Shown here piece after piece: positions 34,411-45,600 of a stretch of DNA of 64,000 nt (its first letter is position 1; each line of letters begins with the position of its first letter). Location: the NCBI GenBank assembly GCA_963576735.1, contig OY755191.1, positions 6,911,608 to 6,975,607 on the forward strand, in the 5' to 3' direction. The notes beneath the pieces are model-generated. The model searched no databases, was not told the DNA's origin, and saw nothing but the letters and a program-made list of their open reading frames with translations. Origin of the DNA: Bedellia somnulentella. Lineage: Eukaryota; Arthropoda; Insecta; Lepidoptera; Bedelliidae. Made by a program: the position numbers and the translations under genes.

Positions 34411-34460
34411 TACATACATATTCTCACGCTATTATTTGCCATTGGGATAGGCAGAATATA
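34411..34460 (-). mobile_element. LINE-B 3' end only
   Basis: (CATA)n tail plus TTCTCACGCTATTATTTGCC and GATAGGCAG: the last 30-40 bp of LINE-B, an extreme 5' truncation. Confidence 0.6.
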
Positions 34461-35075
34461 AATTTATATACATTACACGCTCTACATTTTATGAGCAAAT
34501 CTGTTAAGGAAAATAAAATAACTCAATAAAAAAAGAATCATAAGAATCGGTATAGAAACACCAAAATTATTCATGAAACATAATAATCGCACGCGACAAA
34601 AAACAAATCCTTACTCATTTACATATTACATACTAGATGGCGCCAGTAGTTGCATCAATTAAAACCTAAAAAATAGCTTTTTTCGGAGATGTTCATCTGA
34701 ACCGTTCATAAAAGCGCTTTCAAAATCACAAAGTTACACTTTATTCAGACAGGATTGTTATAAGTTGTAATAAAGGCACAAATTTCATAACGCTGGTCAA
34801 ATTTCATCATGCATTCAAGAGAAGTTGAATGACAAACGAAACGAAAAGTCCAAGTCAATAATGATAAATATGGTTATTTTTGGAAACTAAACGAGAAGGG
34901 AAAAGCTGTACATGGCGGTTGGTCCAGTTGTTTGCACAAAACAAAGGTTCGCGTAAAAAATTACCGACTGAACTATAGCTCGAACCATTTCATCTGGAAA
35001 CAAAGTATTTGAAACGGAAACGGAAAAGTTATTTAGCAAACAATGATTAACGTGAGTTTGGGTCGGCGATTATCT
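34461..35075. other. Gene-free stretch
   Basis: No gene or clear repeat recognised. Confidence 0.35.
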
Positions 35076-35626
35076 GCGCTGCCATAGATGTACTTATAAA
35101 AAACCGTAGACAAGTTATGCACGCTCAAAAGTAGCACTTAAAAAACAGGCTAAATGGCCCATCTGACTTTAGTTGCGCACTAGCTGCCGTCGCAATCGTT
35201 CACCTGTTTTGGCGTGTTTGTTTATCAAAATAATCGAGAATGCCGTCGTGTGTAATAAGATTTTGCACAAAATATAGTAGAAAAACTACTAAAATGATGG
35301 GATTACTTATCATTCGTAAGTATTATAAATTTACAACGTTTTAATTATAATTTATAATAAATTAGGTGTATCGTGTGTATAGATCTAAATTATTCTTTGT
35401 CAAACGGTCGTCTTAGTGTGATATTTCACGTCGGTGCAGAGAAAATATGTTTATCTCTTTTAGCGTTTGTTATGAGATGTGCTATTTCAAATGTGCTTCT
35501 TAGTGTGTTGTTAGGATATATTTCCAGTGGTGTGCGCACATCCGCCGCAATCGGTACCACTCGTAAGCGTCGGTTTCCTCGTAAATAACCTATCTAACGT
35601 TTTTTAGTACATCTATGCTGCGCTGC
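35076..35626 (+). mobile_element. Possible P-element-like remnant with THAP first exon
   Basis: Imperfect inverted repeats of about 32 bp bound the segment: GCGCTGCCATAGATGTACTT from 35076 and the complement of GTACATCTATGCTGCGCTGC ending at 35626. Between them is a start of a THAP-type protein (35240). THAP domains sit at the N-terminus of P-element-like transposases, which fits a TIR-bounded element, but no catalytic domain remains. Confidence 0.4.
35240..35315 (+). pseudogene. THAP-domain first-exon fragment
   Basis: ATG 35240 opens MPSCVIRFCTKYSRKTTK, the first half of a C2CH THAP zinc finger (Cys4, Cys9), then MMGLLIIR and a consensus donor GTAAGT at 35316. The second half (C..H and AVPTIF-like motif) was not found downstream. 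Confidence 0.45.
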
Positions 35627-35739
35627 ACTTGTCAGCTCCGCGGTAATTAGGAACAAACAACTTTGTTCGGACGTCGATTCTGTTTTAGTTTCTTTTGCAC
35701 ATCAGCACTCATATTATAAAGAGGACACATTTGCTTGTA

Positions 35740-35945
35740 TACGCCATTAGTTACCACTGGGGTCGGAATAACTACCGATCGCAACAATTAACTATCCTGG
35801 CAAACCTCTGAAGCTTTACTTACGTAAGTGAATCATAATATTGTCTACCTAGCTTATTTTGCACATTTTTTCTTTGATCTAAATATTTTCTCCGTGGTTG
35901 AACTCTACTGACATTACAATCTACATTGGCACTTAATAACTTTTT
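35740..35945 (-). pseudogene. LINE-B 3' end, strongly diverged
   Basis: ATTAGTTACCACTGGGGTCG and CTATCCTGGCAAACCTCTG correspond to the LINE-B C-terminal codons and 3' end on the reverse strand. Confidence 0.55.
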
Positions 35946-37001
35946 TTTATGTGTTTGTATGTTATAAACACGAATCAGAATCTCTGAGTCTATTTCAAAG
36001 TTGCTTGCAACAGTGAGAAACCATAAGCCATAAGTCAGCGCCAAGTTTAACCAGTGATCGTATAAAACTAATATAACTAAATATGCGAAGCCAAAACCGA
36101 CCATTAGTGCAGTAGTTTCAGGGCTAGAATCTTGAATTAGTCAGAACATGAAAAACATGGTTGGAAATTATTATTCAAAAACGTTGCCACCGAGAAAACT
36201 ATAATCGTACTTGTTTATTTCTTCTATACTTTAAGAACATTTAATTCAGCTTAGTTCTAACGGTATTTATTTCAAGACAGCTCACAATAGAGACAAAGCT
36301 GCCCACTTTTTAAAATTTGAGAGAATCTTATATTTCCCGATGAGTCCCTAAAGGATAAAACAAAAGTTATTGATTAGTCTAATTTAATTTCCCCTAATGA
36401 CAGAATTAAAACAATAACTTGGATCACTGTTGTTATTACATTAACAGCTTTTCCCAATATCCTAAACAATTCCAACAAAATCCAATTCAGCCATTATAAT
36501 ACCGAAACAAAACTGTCCAAAATTTGATTAATTGAACAATCCTGGTTCGGCCTATGAACAATGTCGCGGAAAGCAAAACAAAGTTGGCTGTCTATTAAGA
36601 GGTTTGTCTCAGTGTGCGCAGCCTGGCGTTCTTGTTTGACAGATTTGTCACTGGTTTTTGCGGTGTGGCCGTCAGGCGCCAGGTGCGCTCGGAAACTGTC
36701 TTTCTAGCAAAAACTCTTCAGCGCCATGTTCTAAATAAATTGCTTGTGATTTTTTATTTATGACAGTGGAAATATGAAGTTGTAAAATTTAGATAATGAT
36801 ATCTTATATAAGAGAGATTGGGATTCAAAAATTAGAATACCGATTCTATATCAAATTGAGAATAATTTTGTACAATATATTACATTGATATAATTACATA
36901 CAGCTCGGGCAGGTTTCTTTTCTTCTTCCCTGAACTTCTTCAGCATGAAAATTCATTTACTGACAAAATATCGCTAGTTGAAAAATATATCCAATAATGT
37001 A
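35946..37001. other. Gene-free stretch
   Basis: No gene or known repeat recognised; may be single-copy DNA. Confidence 0.35.
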
Positions 37002-37130
37002 GCAAAACGTGGGTTCTCTGAACACCACGTGACAATGCCACGTGATGTTGTGAAATATTATTACCTCTGCCAACCCCTTCGGGGAGATTCGGTGTGAACG
37101 TTTATTTTTGTGTTATGTTATGTTTAGCCA
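37002..37130 (+). mobile_element. SINE-beta 3' fragment
   Basis: GCAAAACGTGGGTTCTCTGA through CTGCCAACCCCTTCGGGGAG to TGTGTTATGTTATG tail. Confidence 0.65.
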
Positions 37131-37689
37131 ATAAAAATCATATAACACGCATAGCACATATGTGGAAAACAATGATGTAGTTAAAAGTGCAAATACTACT
37201 CTGCACCATTAGATAATGCAACTTAGTTGTTACTTTAAAGGCAATTAGGTTGATACACAAGCTTGAATTTTCTCCTCACTGCTCTGTAAAACTGCAGAGT
37301 TGAAAGTTCGACAAACATTCAGTAGCAAAAATTTGTGAAGCTTATCAGAGATTCATTGATGTATGTGATGTTTGCGTGCCCGTGCGATGGGATGGTCTTC
37401 TCCAATATCTTTGTATATTATTGGAATAATGTTGTGCTCTTACCAGGCAATGTTACACGAGCGTGATGCTATGTATGCTTCAATTACATTAATAAGTAAA
37501 TTTTTATTGTAAATTTATTAGGTTTCAATTGTTGTACATTTATGTATTTCATTTTATTAAATGGTTGTAGTTTGTTGTTGGTTTTTTTTTAATGTCCCGT
37601 TAGCTGAAGAATAAAATCAAAATAAAAAATAGGATTTAAATGATATATAGACAAAACAGATTATGTTTCCCGATTTGGCAAAATTTTTA
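37131..37689. other. Gene-free AT-rich stretch
   Basis: No feature seen. Confidence 0.35.
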
Positions 37690-37990
37690 TTATTTGACTG
37701 TCGCCGTTAAGCGCTTGACTTGAATTACGGAGGTCGTGGGTTCGATTGCCGGGGGGTAAACTCACAAATTTAATTTGTAAGATTTAATCCAGTTTTGAAA
37801 GATATTGCAGGCTTGAATCACATGATATCCGAAAGTTAAGATGATTCCGTGCTTCAGAGAGCACGTCATTCCGTCAGTCCTGGCTACTATGACGGTAGAA
37901 GTCGTTAGTCTGCCAACCCGCCATGGCCAGCTTGGTGGACTATGGCCAAATCACCATATATAGGGTAGCCTCGAGGGCCTTGGTGGGGAC
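37690..37990 (+). mobile_element. tRNA-derived lepidopteran-type SINE
   Basis: The head has A-box-like GCGCTTGACTTG and B-box GGTCGTGGGTTCGATTGCC. The body (GTGCTTCAGAGAGCACGTCA, CCTGGCTACTATGACGGTAG, GGCCAGCTTGGTGGACTATG) is wording I recognise from abundant lepidopteran SINEs. No poly(A) tail; single copy in the window. Confidence 0.6.
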
Positions 37991-38188
37991 ATATATGGTC
38001 TGTGAGGACTATTTATTATTTGATTTAGATATTTATCTCTGTCAATATGCATACGAAATTGAGTCATTATATTATTTAAAAACAGGACTGTACTCTCAAA
38101 AAGTCTACTACAGACCCAGAATAAAAATGTTGAGTTTCAATGTTACTGCAGCTTCATACCAACATTCATTTAAAGTTTATATGATAAA

Positions 38189-38344
38189 CATACATACATA
38201 TTATCACGCCGTTAGTTCCCATTGGGGTAGGCAGAGACTATCGATCGCCACTTTGTACGATCCTGAAAATCCTCTCTAGCTTCATTCACATCCATCAATC
38301 TTTTCATACATGCTCTTTTATTCTTCGTACTACGGACACCTGCC
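38189..38344 (-). mobile_element. LINE-B, 156-bp 5'-truncated insertion
   Basis: Perfect 13-bp duplications TTTATATGATAAA (38176-38188 and 38345-38357). Contains only the last codons and (TATG)n tail of LINE-B. This sets the LINE-B 3' terminus exactly. Confidence 0.85.
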
Positions 38345-38587
38345 TTTATATGATAAAGATAGCATAAATTCTAAACTAATTACTAAATGAGTTCTAGCAG
38401 AATTAAGTCGAGTGTTTTCACAGTTAGTGATCCAATACTGGTGGGCTGAAGAAGTAGCAGGTCAAAATGAAACCTCTCTGCAATCTAAACTGTCAGGCGA
38501 TTCTGACTTGGTACTTTGTTTTGGAGTTTGTTTTATAATATCAACCGTTTAACAAATGTTATACAACTCTAAATACTTGTTTACTTA

Positions 38588-39155
38588 CTAATAAATAAAG
38601 AATAAATAAAGGAAATGCTGTGTAGTGTCGGCTTAGAATAGCACTACCCCATTTCTTCCGGTGGGTGTACGTAAGAGGCGACTAACGGTATTTGGGGTTT
38701 TTAAGGGATTTTTGGGCGATGCGGTTGGAGACCTATCACCAACAACCTTTATTTTACCATCTTTTCCCCACGCAACTTCCAAAAGTAGCTGAGGAATTTC
38801 AGATTCCTTAGCTCTGGCTACCCCTTCTAGGGATTTATAGCCGTGAGTATATGTATGTATGTATGTAAATAAAGGAAAGAAAAATTTCGACACAGGCGGG
38901 AATCGAACCCGCGACCTCGGGTATAAGCCCCGACGCTCTGCCAATTGAGTAGTGTTGGAACACTACTTAAACGTGTAAAAGAAATAAAGGATAGAAGAAT
39001 TTCGCGCTGGCAGCCATTGACACGGTTGCTCCATTGGCAGAGCGACGGGGCGTATACCCGAGGTCGCGGGTTCTTCCCGCCTGTGTCGAAATTTTTCTTT
39101 CCTTTATTTATTAGTAATAATCCCCACATGAGGTTTTCATGAACAAAAGATTTAA
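38588..39155. mobile_element. FB-tRNA foldback element, copy 3, interrupted
   Basis: Flanked by 13-bp duplications ACTTGTTTACTTA (38575-38587 and 39156-39168). Both arms carry tRNA-like sequences, antisense at 38889-38950 and sense at 39019-39087, separated by a spacer (ACACTACTTAAACGTGTAAA) also found in copy 2. The outer right end is ATCCCCACATGAGGTTTTCA. A SINE-alpha lies in the left arm. Without it the element is about 305 bp. Confidence 0.8.
38616..38866 (+). mobile_element. SINE-alpha inserted in FB-tRNA
   Basis: 251 bp with 12-bp duplications AAATAAAGGAAA (38604-38615 and 38867-38878). Clean forward copy: TGCTGTGTAGTGTCGGCTTA head, GGGATTTATAGCCGTGAG, (TATG)n tail. Confidence 0.85.
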
Positions 39156-39454
39156 ACTTGTTTACTTAGTTTTGATACTAATGTCAAATTCATGTAAAGC
39201 GTAGAATAAACCTCAAAATTATGTAGCTACTTACTAATGAAAATGTAATTTAACGTCTAAACTTACGAGAGGCAACCAGAGCTTTATACGTGGAATAACG
39301 TAGCTTTCAGATTTTCCTTCAGCGTTTGAATTGAACGCGTAGTGTAAATTTTTATGCACTATTTCTAATTAGTCCATTAGCGGTACAAAATACAAAAATA
39401 AGACAAACCTAATACAATTAAAATGATATTTTAATAGGAAATGAAAAGTGATAC

Positions 39455-39620
39455 AAACGTTATAGGTCAATGGGTAGAACACCCTCTTTCATGAGACGGG
39501 TGTGGGCTCAAATCCCGGATCGGGCTTACATCAATTTGATCAGGTTGTCTTTTTTTAAGTCATACGTGTGGTTGATATGTAATTTATCATGGATGTTAAT
39601 GGTGTGGGAAAACGCGATCA
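39455..39620 (+). mobile_element. SINE-beta head and body
   Basis: tRNA-like head (GGTCAATGGGTAGAACACCC as A-box region, GGGCTCAAATCCCGGATCGG as B-box region) and body CATACGTGTGGTTGATATG. Lacks the 3' tail. This is the best-preserved tRNA-like head of the family here. Confidence 0.6.
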
Positions 39621-40281
39621 AACGAAAAGACGAAGAAGTATATTTATTGTTTGATATGGATTATTCTGTTTTTAAATACTTTACATATATAACACCAACG
39701 AGCAGTACGGCCATCTACCAAGTGGCATATCTGAAATGTTCCCTTACCAACTCACAAAGGTTAAAAGTGAAATAAAAGAAACTAATTATAGTTAGCAATA
39801 TTAACTAAAAGGTATTTATTTCACATAAAGAAGATTCACTACGTACGTAACTATCTCATTTATTTATTTAGCCTCTATCATTCTAATTTAATTAAATACA
39901 AACACAGACGTCTTGTTCAGGAAATAAAGTTTTTGCCTGCAATACGAATATTCGTCACAGAGCCACTTTGTACGGCTTTAAAGTCAAAAATCTAAACTAA
40001 GTATTATTTATGTAGTATTCTTCAAATACTTTTATACTTTTTATACTTTCATATAAAAAGTGCAGTAGCGTAAAACAAAAGGTTAGTTACAATATAAAGC
40101 TACACCGCAGAGTTCACCGAATTACTTAAAATTAACCAGGTCAGGAGGGCTGGCTAATGAAAATAATAATTAGTGCTGGAAATATCTACACTAACACATC
40201 GCGTAACCGATAAGCTACGAGTATATTTTAAAAATCAGGCTTCTGTTTGTGAAATTATTGTAAAATAAAATAAATATATTA
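39621..40281. other. Gene-free stretch
   Basis: No gene or clear repeat recognised. Confidence 0.35.
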
Positions 40282-40730
40282 TCGTTTAGATTCAAACACC
40301 TCATCCACAAATACCATAGGATTACAAATACAATACTCCAGTGGAAGCCCGACATTCTCGCCGATAGAAGTACGAGTAATAGTTATCCGATTTCCAATTC
40401 GATTGTAGAATGACTCGGTGAATGCGGCGGCGGACGGTATCGATTCCAACGCGAGGGAGGCATGCAGTACAATTGTAGAGCAACCACTAACGACAAGCCA
40501 GGTGTCCGTCGTCAGATTTATTTGCTCCTCAAACAAAGCTGTGATTGTTCCACAAACTCCGAAGTACCTGCGAACTTGCACAAAAGGCTTTACAAAATGG
40601 ATTCCCTCCTTCGTATAACTCCTGCTCTGAAAACATTTCAGCAAGTTTCTCAGGACCTTTTTAATTGCTGGAACTAAATGGTCTCTTGAACTATGATGGA
40701 GAGAACCTGCAAGTTTTAATTCGAGTTCAT
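40282..40730 (-). CDS. Possible terminal exon of an unknown host gene
   Basis: Reverse strand. One frame is open from a TGA at about 40772 to the TAA at 40279-40281, roughly 164 codons. There is no in-frame ATG near its start. An acceptor-like CTTGCAG precedes GTTCTCTCCATC near 40710, which would give a final exon of about 140 codons. Features include IKKVLRNLLKCFQSR, YFGVCGTITALFEEQINL, VVSGCSTIVLHASLALE and YCICNPMVFVDEVFE. Composition is protein-like and the surrounding 2 kb shows no repeats. I do not recognise the family. It could be an old host exon or a chance frame. Confidence 0.35.
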
Positions 40731-40779
40731 TCGGATTAAATGTCGTTGTAATTACAAAGTTGCGGAAAGGAAACTCTCA

Positions 40780-41249
40780 TGCTTGTTTTTTCATTTTCTT
40801 ATTTAGAACTTCAGTTTTTACAACTTCATTTTATTTTGTAAAACATCCTGAACATTAATTTAGTATATTTATTCAATAGTTTAGTGTAATGTAATGCTTA
40901 GAAAGCCGGAAACTAACTAGTTAACTTAAAAAGTTTCCCTATTGTTATATATGAATTAAACATTTATAACTTTCATTACCAGCTGTTACGCATATGACCC
41001 ACTGCGCACTTGGACTATATACTCTTCAAGTGATTACACAATAAAACTGTATCTGAGCTGTAAAATTGAAGCCACTTTTTATATCAATAAAGTGTGGTGT
41101 AAGGTGACAGAGGTCTTTATGATCCTGCCACAATTTCCTTGCTTAGGTTATATAATATGACACTTATTATACTGACCTTATAATCAAAATCTATCTTCTA
41201 TACTATAATAAGACTGTAACAAGGTTAAAACTGTACATTGAAGAAAAAA
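40780..41249. other. Gene-free stretch
   Basis: No feature seen. Confidence 0.35.
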
Positions 41250-41487
41250 AAATAAAAACCGGTGGAATATGTTTTATTTTCGATACTAAAGCCAAATTTG
41301 CTATTTTTGAAAAAAATGTCTGTCTGTCTGTCTGTATGTCCGTTCATCACGTTAATTCTACCGGACCGATCTTGATCAAATTTGGCATGAATGTAGGTTA
41401 TACACCTGGCGAACATATAGGATATATTTTATCCCGGATTTCGCAAGGTTTCCCACAGGAGCATAAAAAAACATAACTTTTATATGG
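41250..41487 (+). repeat. Helitron-type 5' wording with (TCTG)n
   Basis: (TCTG)n at about 41319-41335, then TACCGGACCGATCTTGATCA and TTTGGCATGAATGTAGG, common in lepidopteran Helitrons. No Helitron 3' end nearby. Confidence 0.4.
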
Positions 41488-42088
41488 TTCCCCATATTTA
41501 CACAATTAATTTTTTCATCGACCGACTTTATCGGACTCTTTATTAATAGTCTTTTTGGAAAAAATAAGGGTTTCATCCATTTTCATCATAATAATTGTCC
41601 ATTTAATTGTTTGTCAATAGTATGACTACTAGATATATAGGATATCACAAATTTGAGATCTACACAAATGTCTGCGTGGCGTAGCGGTATACCGTTTGGT
41701 AAACACTATGTACGAAAGACCTAGGTTCGAACCCCGAGTGGTCAAAGTCTTTTTGCGTATTTTTTTTGCTTTTGTGTTAGGTTAGAATAATAGGATGCAC
41801 TAATCCTTCTTTTTCACATTCAACTATGCGAATATGTATGAATAAAGATAATTGAAAGCATATTGTATGAATTTTGCGTATTCATTTGGTAGGTTTGAGA
41901 ATATGTTAATAACTTTTGTTTATATAACTATTTTTAACTAATATTCTCATAGATATGTTATACTTTACTTACGCATAAATTAATATTCTGTTTAAGCCTC
42001 AGAATGCATAGTTTGTAAATAATAGTAAATATCTCAATTTTAATTCAGTACCGCCCCGCCATCTATTGGCCGATAATTGCAATCTCTC
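41488..42088 (+). repeat. 601-bp tandem unit, copy A
   Basis: Repeats directly as copy B (42107-43218 less insertions), from CCCCATATTTACAC to CCGATAATTGCAATCTCT. Contains a tRNA-like module at 41670-41750 with A-box TGGCGTAGCGGTA and B-box GGTTCGAACCCC. Confidence 0.75.
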
Positions 42089-42232
42089 TTTAGCACCAAC
42101 TTATTGCTCCCCATATTTACACGATTAATTTTTTCATCGACCGACTTTATCAGACTCTTCACTAATAGTGTTTTTGAAAAAAATAAGGGTTTTATCCATT
42201 TTCATCAAAATAAATGTCCATTTAATGAATTG

Positions 42233-42471
42233 AGAGAGGATGGGGGAGGATCGGGCGGTCAAAAAGGTTTACCATAGAATACCAAGCGGTCGAAGACCAG
42301 TTGGACGTCCCAAATATCGATGGAGGGACGTAATCAAAAAGGACCTACGCGAACTTCAGGCAGGCAACTGGAAAGAGATCGCACAGGATAGGGACCAATG
42401 GCGACTTCTTGTGTCTGAGGCCAAGATCCACTTTGGGTCGCTGAGCCAACGGAGTAAGTAAGTAAGTAAGT
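42233..42471 (+). mobile_element. LINE-C 3' end (RTE-like), (AAGT)n tail
   Basis: 239 bp with perfect 13-bp duplications ATTTAATGAATTG (42220-42232 and 42472-42484). Encodes RAVKKVYHRIPSGRRPVGR, PKYRWRDVIKKDLREL, WKEIAQDRDQWRLLVSEAK, the C-terminus of an RTE-like polymerase, then (AAGT)n. It landed at the left border of an older SINE-alpha. Confidence 0.8.
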
Positions 42472-42479
42472 ATTTAATG

Positions 42480-42730
42480 AATTGCTGTGTAGTGTCGGCT
42501 TAGAATAACACTACCCCATTTCTTCCGGTGGGTGTACGTCAGAGGCGACTAACGGTATTGGGGCTTTTAAGGGATTTTTGGGCGATGTGGTTGGAGACCC
42601 ATCACCCTTTATTTCACTATCTTTTCCCGACGCAACTTCCAAAAGTGGCTTAGGAACTTCAAGTTCCTTAGCTCTGGCTACCCCTTCAAGGGATTTATAG
42701 CCGTGAGTATATGTATGTATGTATGTATGT
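42480..42730 (+). mobile_element. SINE-alpha in copy B
   Basis: Clean copy with (TATG)n tail. Flanks ATTTAAT (42472-42478 and 42731-42737) match the uninterrupted site in copy A near 41597. Confidence 0.75.
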
Positions 42731-43499
42731 ATTTAATTGTTTGTCAATAGTATGGCTGCTAGATATATACCATATCACAAATTTGACATCATAACTAATG
42801 ATTTTGTGGCGTAGCTGTATATCGATTGGTTAAAACTAAACTAACGGATGACCCAGGTTCGAATCCCGGGTGATTGAAGTCTTTTTGAGACTTTTTTGCT
42901 TTTGTGTTAGGTTAGAATAATAGGATGCACTAATCCTTCTTTTTCACATTCAACTATGCGAATATGTATGAATAAAGATAATTGAAAGTATATTGTATGA
43001 ATTTTGCGTATTCATTTGGTTGGTTTGAGAATATGTTTATAGCTTTTGTTTTTTTAACTATTTTTACCTAATATTCTCATAGATATATTATGTTTTACTT
43101 ACGCAAAAATTAATGTTCTGTGTAAGCCTCAGAATGCATAGTTTGTAAATAATAGTAAATATCTCAATTTTAATTTAGTACCGCCCCGCCATCTATTGGC
43201 CGATGATTGCAATCTCTCACACATCACCAACAGTCAGTGTAGGGGGCAGCACCGGGTTGCCAAACTGCTATCCATACTTATTCAAGATATTTTCATTTTT
43301 GAACATAGAAACTTGGTTACAAAATGGTTTGTTTCATGTTTCTTATGAACAATTAAAAAGGTTTTTTGGAACTCATCCCCTAAGAGATTGAAATATATTA
43401 TACAGATTTTTGATCTATAAATACGATGTATCTAGAAATTTGAATCTTGATGCGATTGACTGATGTAACAACTACAAAAAGGAATGTATGAAATTCATC

Positions 43500-43690
43500 C
43501 ATCAATCAATCATGAGTATATATTAACGGCTATAAATCCCAAAAAAGGGTAGCCACAGCTCCAGAGATAGTAATTCTTTATCCACTTTTGGAAGTTAAAT
43601 GGGGTCCGTCCAACCGTCCAACTGCATCGCCCAATAATCACTTAAAAAGTCTCAATGTTCTTTATATCTATTACAACGCCCACGGGAATA
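43500..43690 (-). mobile_element. Degenerate SINE-alpha
   Basis: AACGGCTATAAATCCC, AGGGTAGCCACAGCTC and ACTGCATCGCCCAATAATCA follow the SINE-alpha consensus in reverse. Confidence 0.6.
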
Positions 43691-43699
43691 TAAATACAA

Positions 43700-43801
43700 A
43701 AAAACAGAAGTTAGTGTAGTTAGATAGTGTTTTGGTATTTTGGATGTAAACTGGATGCAAAAGTGTAGTCCACGCGGACGTAGTCGCGGGCAGAAAGCTA
43801 G
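43700..43801 (+). mobile_element. Helitron 3' terminus
   Basis: TAGTCCACGCGGACGTAGTC then GCGGGCAGAAAGCTAG: the lepidopteran Helitron 3' hairpin (CGCG..CGCG) and CTAG end at 43801. 5' end not located. Confidence 0.5.
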
Positions 43802-43889
43802 TGTCAGATAAGATCGTTTTTAGTTAAAAGACAGTCCATGTAATTCATTGTAAAAAAAAATTGTTTTCAGATGTACTATTTTATTGCAG

Positions 43890-44020
43890 TATATCTATCG
43901 CTTATCGTGCAGACGATGATGGTTCAAATCCCGGGTCGGGCCTACACCAATTTGTGTTTAGAAGTGTTAGTACCTCTGCCAACCCTTTCGGCGATATGCG
44001 GTGTGAACATTTAAGTTTGA
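43890..44020 (+). mobile_element. Internally deleted SINE-beta
   Basis: The tRNA-like head (GGTTCAAATCCCGGGTCGGG, body CCTACACCAATTTGTG) is joined directly to the 3' part (AGTGTTAGTACCTCTGCCAA). About 200 bp of the middle is missing. Confidence 0.6.
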
Positions 44021-44399
44021 GACTATTCTATTCTTAGACGTTTCTATTCTATTTTATTAGAAACTAAGGATTGTAAATAAGTGAATCGAAAGAACAAAGG
44101 ATTCGAATACATTAATCCAATTCAGCGAATGTAATCAGATTGTTGTTTCTAACACTGATACATATTCTTGTCTGAAAACGATAGGCACTTCGTACAAGTC
44201 AGACGACGGTTGTTTTATTTACATTACATTTAAGTATTTTGTTCTTTGATCCTTTTTACATCGTTTTCAACGGGTTTTCTAGTTCAAAGCTATTTCTTAC
44301 GTGTTTTCACTTGCAGGTCTTTCCGAACGAATGTTATTAAAGGTTAGTTCGCTTACTAGCTCTTATGTTTTGTATATTTGGATATTATAATCTTACACA

Positions 44400-44660
44400 A
44401 ACACTTATTGACTATCGAGGTAGGCAGACACTATCCATCGCCACTTTTTACCATACCGGCAACCTCTCGAGCTTCGGCTACAATAATCGTTTCACACATG
44501 TTCTTTTATTCTTCGGACTTCAGACGCTGATTTTTTTACACTCTCCATTTGATCAAAATGTGTCCTCCGTAGTCGTCCTCTACTGACATTACCGTCCACA
44601 TTGATTCTATAAATCTCTTTTAATAATTCACTTTCATCCGTCCTCTTTATGTGCCTTTGT
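44400..44660 (-). pseudogene. LINE-B C-terminal fragment, diverged
   Basis: GAGGTAGGCAGACACTATCC, TTGATCAAAATGTGTCCTCC and CATCCGTCCTCTTTATGTGC follow the reverse-strand LINE-B end. Confidence 0.65.
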
Positions 44661-44948
44661 TAATATTTCATTTCTATCTTAAAATGAAAATTACGTAAAT
44701 GTACTCCTAACCTACGTAACTTTAAGAAAAAAACTTTATTAAATTGAGACTGAGCATTTTAATTACATCACTAAACCTACTGAATGTGTAGATGCTACCG
44801 CTTGCTATCACAATTCTCATCATATAAAAAAGCAACCATAACTATGATATTAAAACACACAGCAAGAAAGGTTGCATCCCGACTGAATAACCGCGTTAGG
44901 GAAATCGATTTATAAATTTGTCGCGAGTGTCGCGTCTACCTTTGTAAT

Positions 44949-45430
44949 TACATCTGGCGGTTGGAGTCTGTCCCAGAAGTAATACTCTGTAAGTCTGTGA
45001 TTTTACTACCAATATTTTCGTTCAACTATTATCCCTATAAATCCCAAGACGGAGTAGCCAGAGCTTAAGATTTACAAATTCCTAATCAACTTTTGGAATA
45101 TACATGGGGAGAGAATTGTAAAATTTAACTCGATTCACCATCAAGCCACGAAGAGGTCTCAATTTACCTCTTACAAATGGGTTGGTGCAAAACTTAACGA
45201 AACGATACATTTGGAAAGGACACAGCACACTGGCTGTATGAGTTATCCGGTTTTAACCGTTCATGTTTGTGCCTTTTAGGTGCACATCAGTCGTAATATT
45301 TACATGTCCGGCTTACACTTCGTCATGCACAATGCTGTGGACGGCACAGTGTGCAGCGAAATACGGCAGCGGTTTGTTAATTTTGTTTCAGAAACACTGA
45401 AACTTTGGCTGAAAACCATAATAAACACAT
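44949..45430. repeat. Repeat X, copy 2 (uninterrupted)
   Basis: Collinear with 11822-12600; gives the empty site for the 190-bp insertion there. Confidence 0.65.
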
Positions 45431-45439
45431 AGATAAAAC

Positions 45440-45600
45440 GCGTTTTTGGATGATTCGGTTGGAAACCCATCACAAAAACCTTTACTTTGCAAACTTTATC
45501 CCGACTCAACTTACAAAAGTGGCCTATTAATTTCTTATTCCGAAACTCCGGCTACCCCATCTAGGGATTTATAGCCGTGAGTATATGTATGCATGTATGT
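45440..45600 (+). mobile_element. SINE-alpha 3' two-thirds
   Basis: GATGATTCGGTTGGAAACCC through GGGATTTATAGCCGTGAG to a TATG-type tail; directly abuts repeat R. Confidence 0.65.

Larger units (their letters stand above)
42107..43218 (+). repeat. 601-bp tandem unit, copy B, with two insertions
   Basis: Same unit as copy A. Interrupted at 42220-42730 by a LINE-C end and a SINE-alpha; without them also about 601 bp. Its tRNA-like module (about 42805-42885) keeps the B-box and a good T-arm (CCCAGGTTCGAATCCCGGG). Confidence 0.7.

Noticed and set aside
37923..38279. Forward coding frame of 118 codons
   Set aside because: Runs from a SINE body through unique DNA into an inserted LINE-B end; a composite of repeats, not a gene.
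39019..39087. Second tRNA gene (GTA-like anticodon)
   Set aside because: Lies in the arm of the same foldback family, with a mirrored copy at 38889-38950; the T-loop is damaged.
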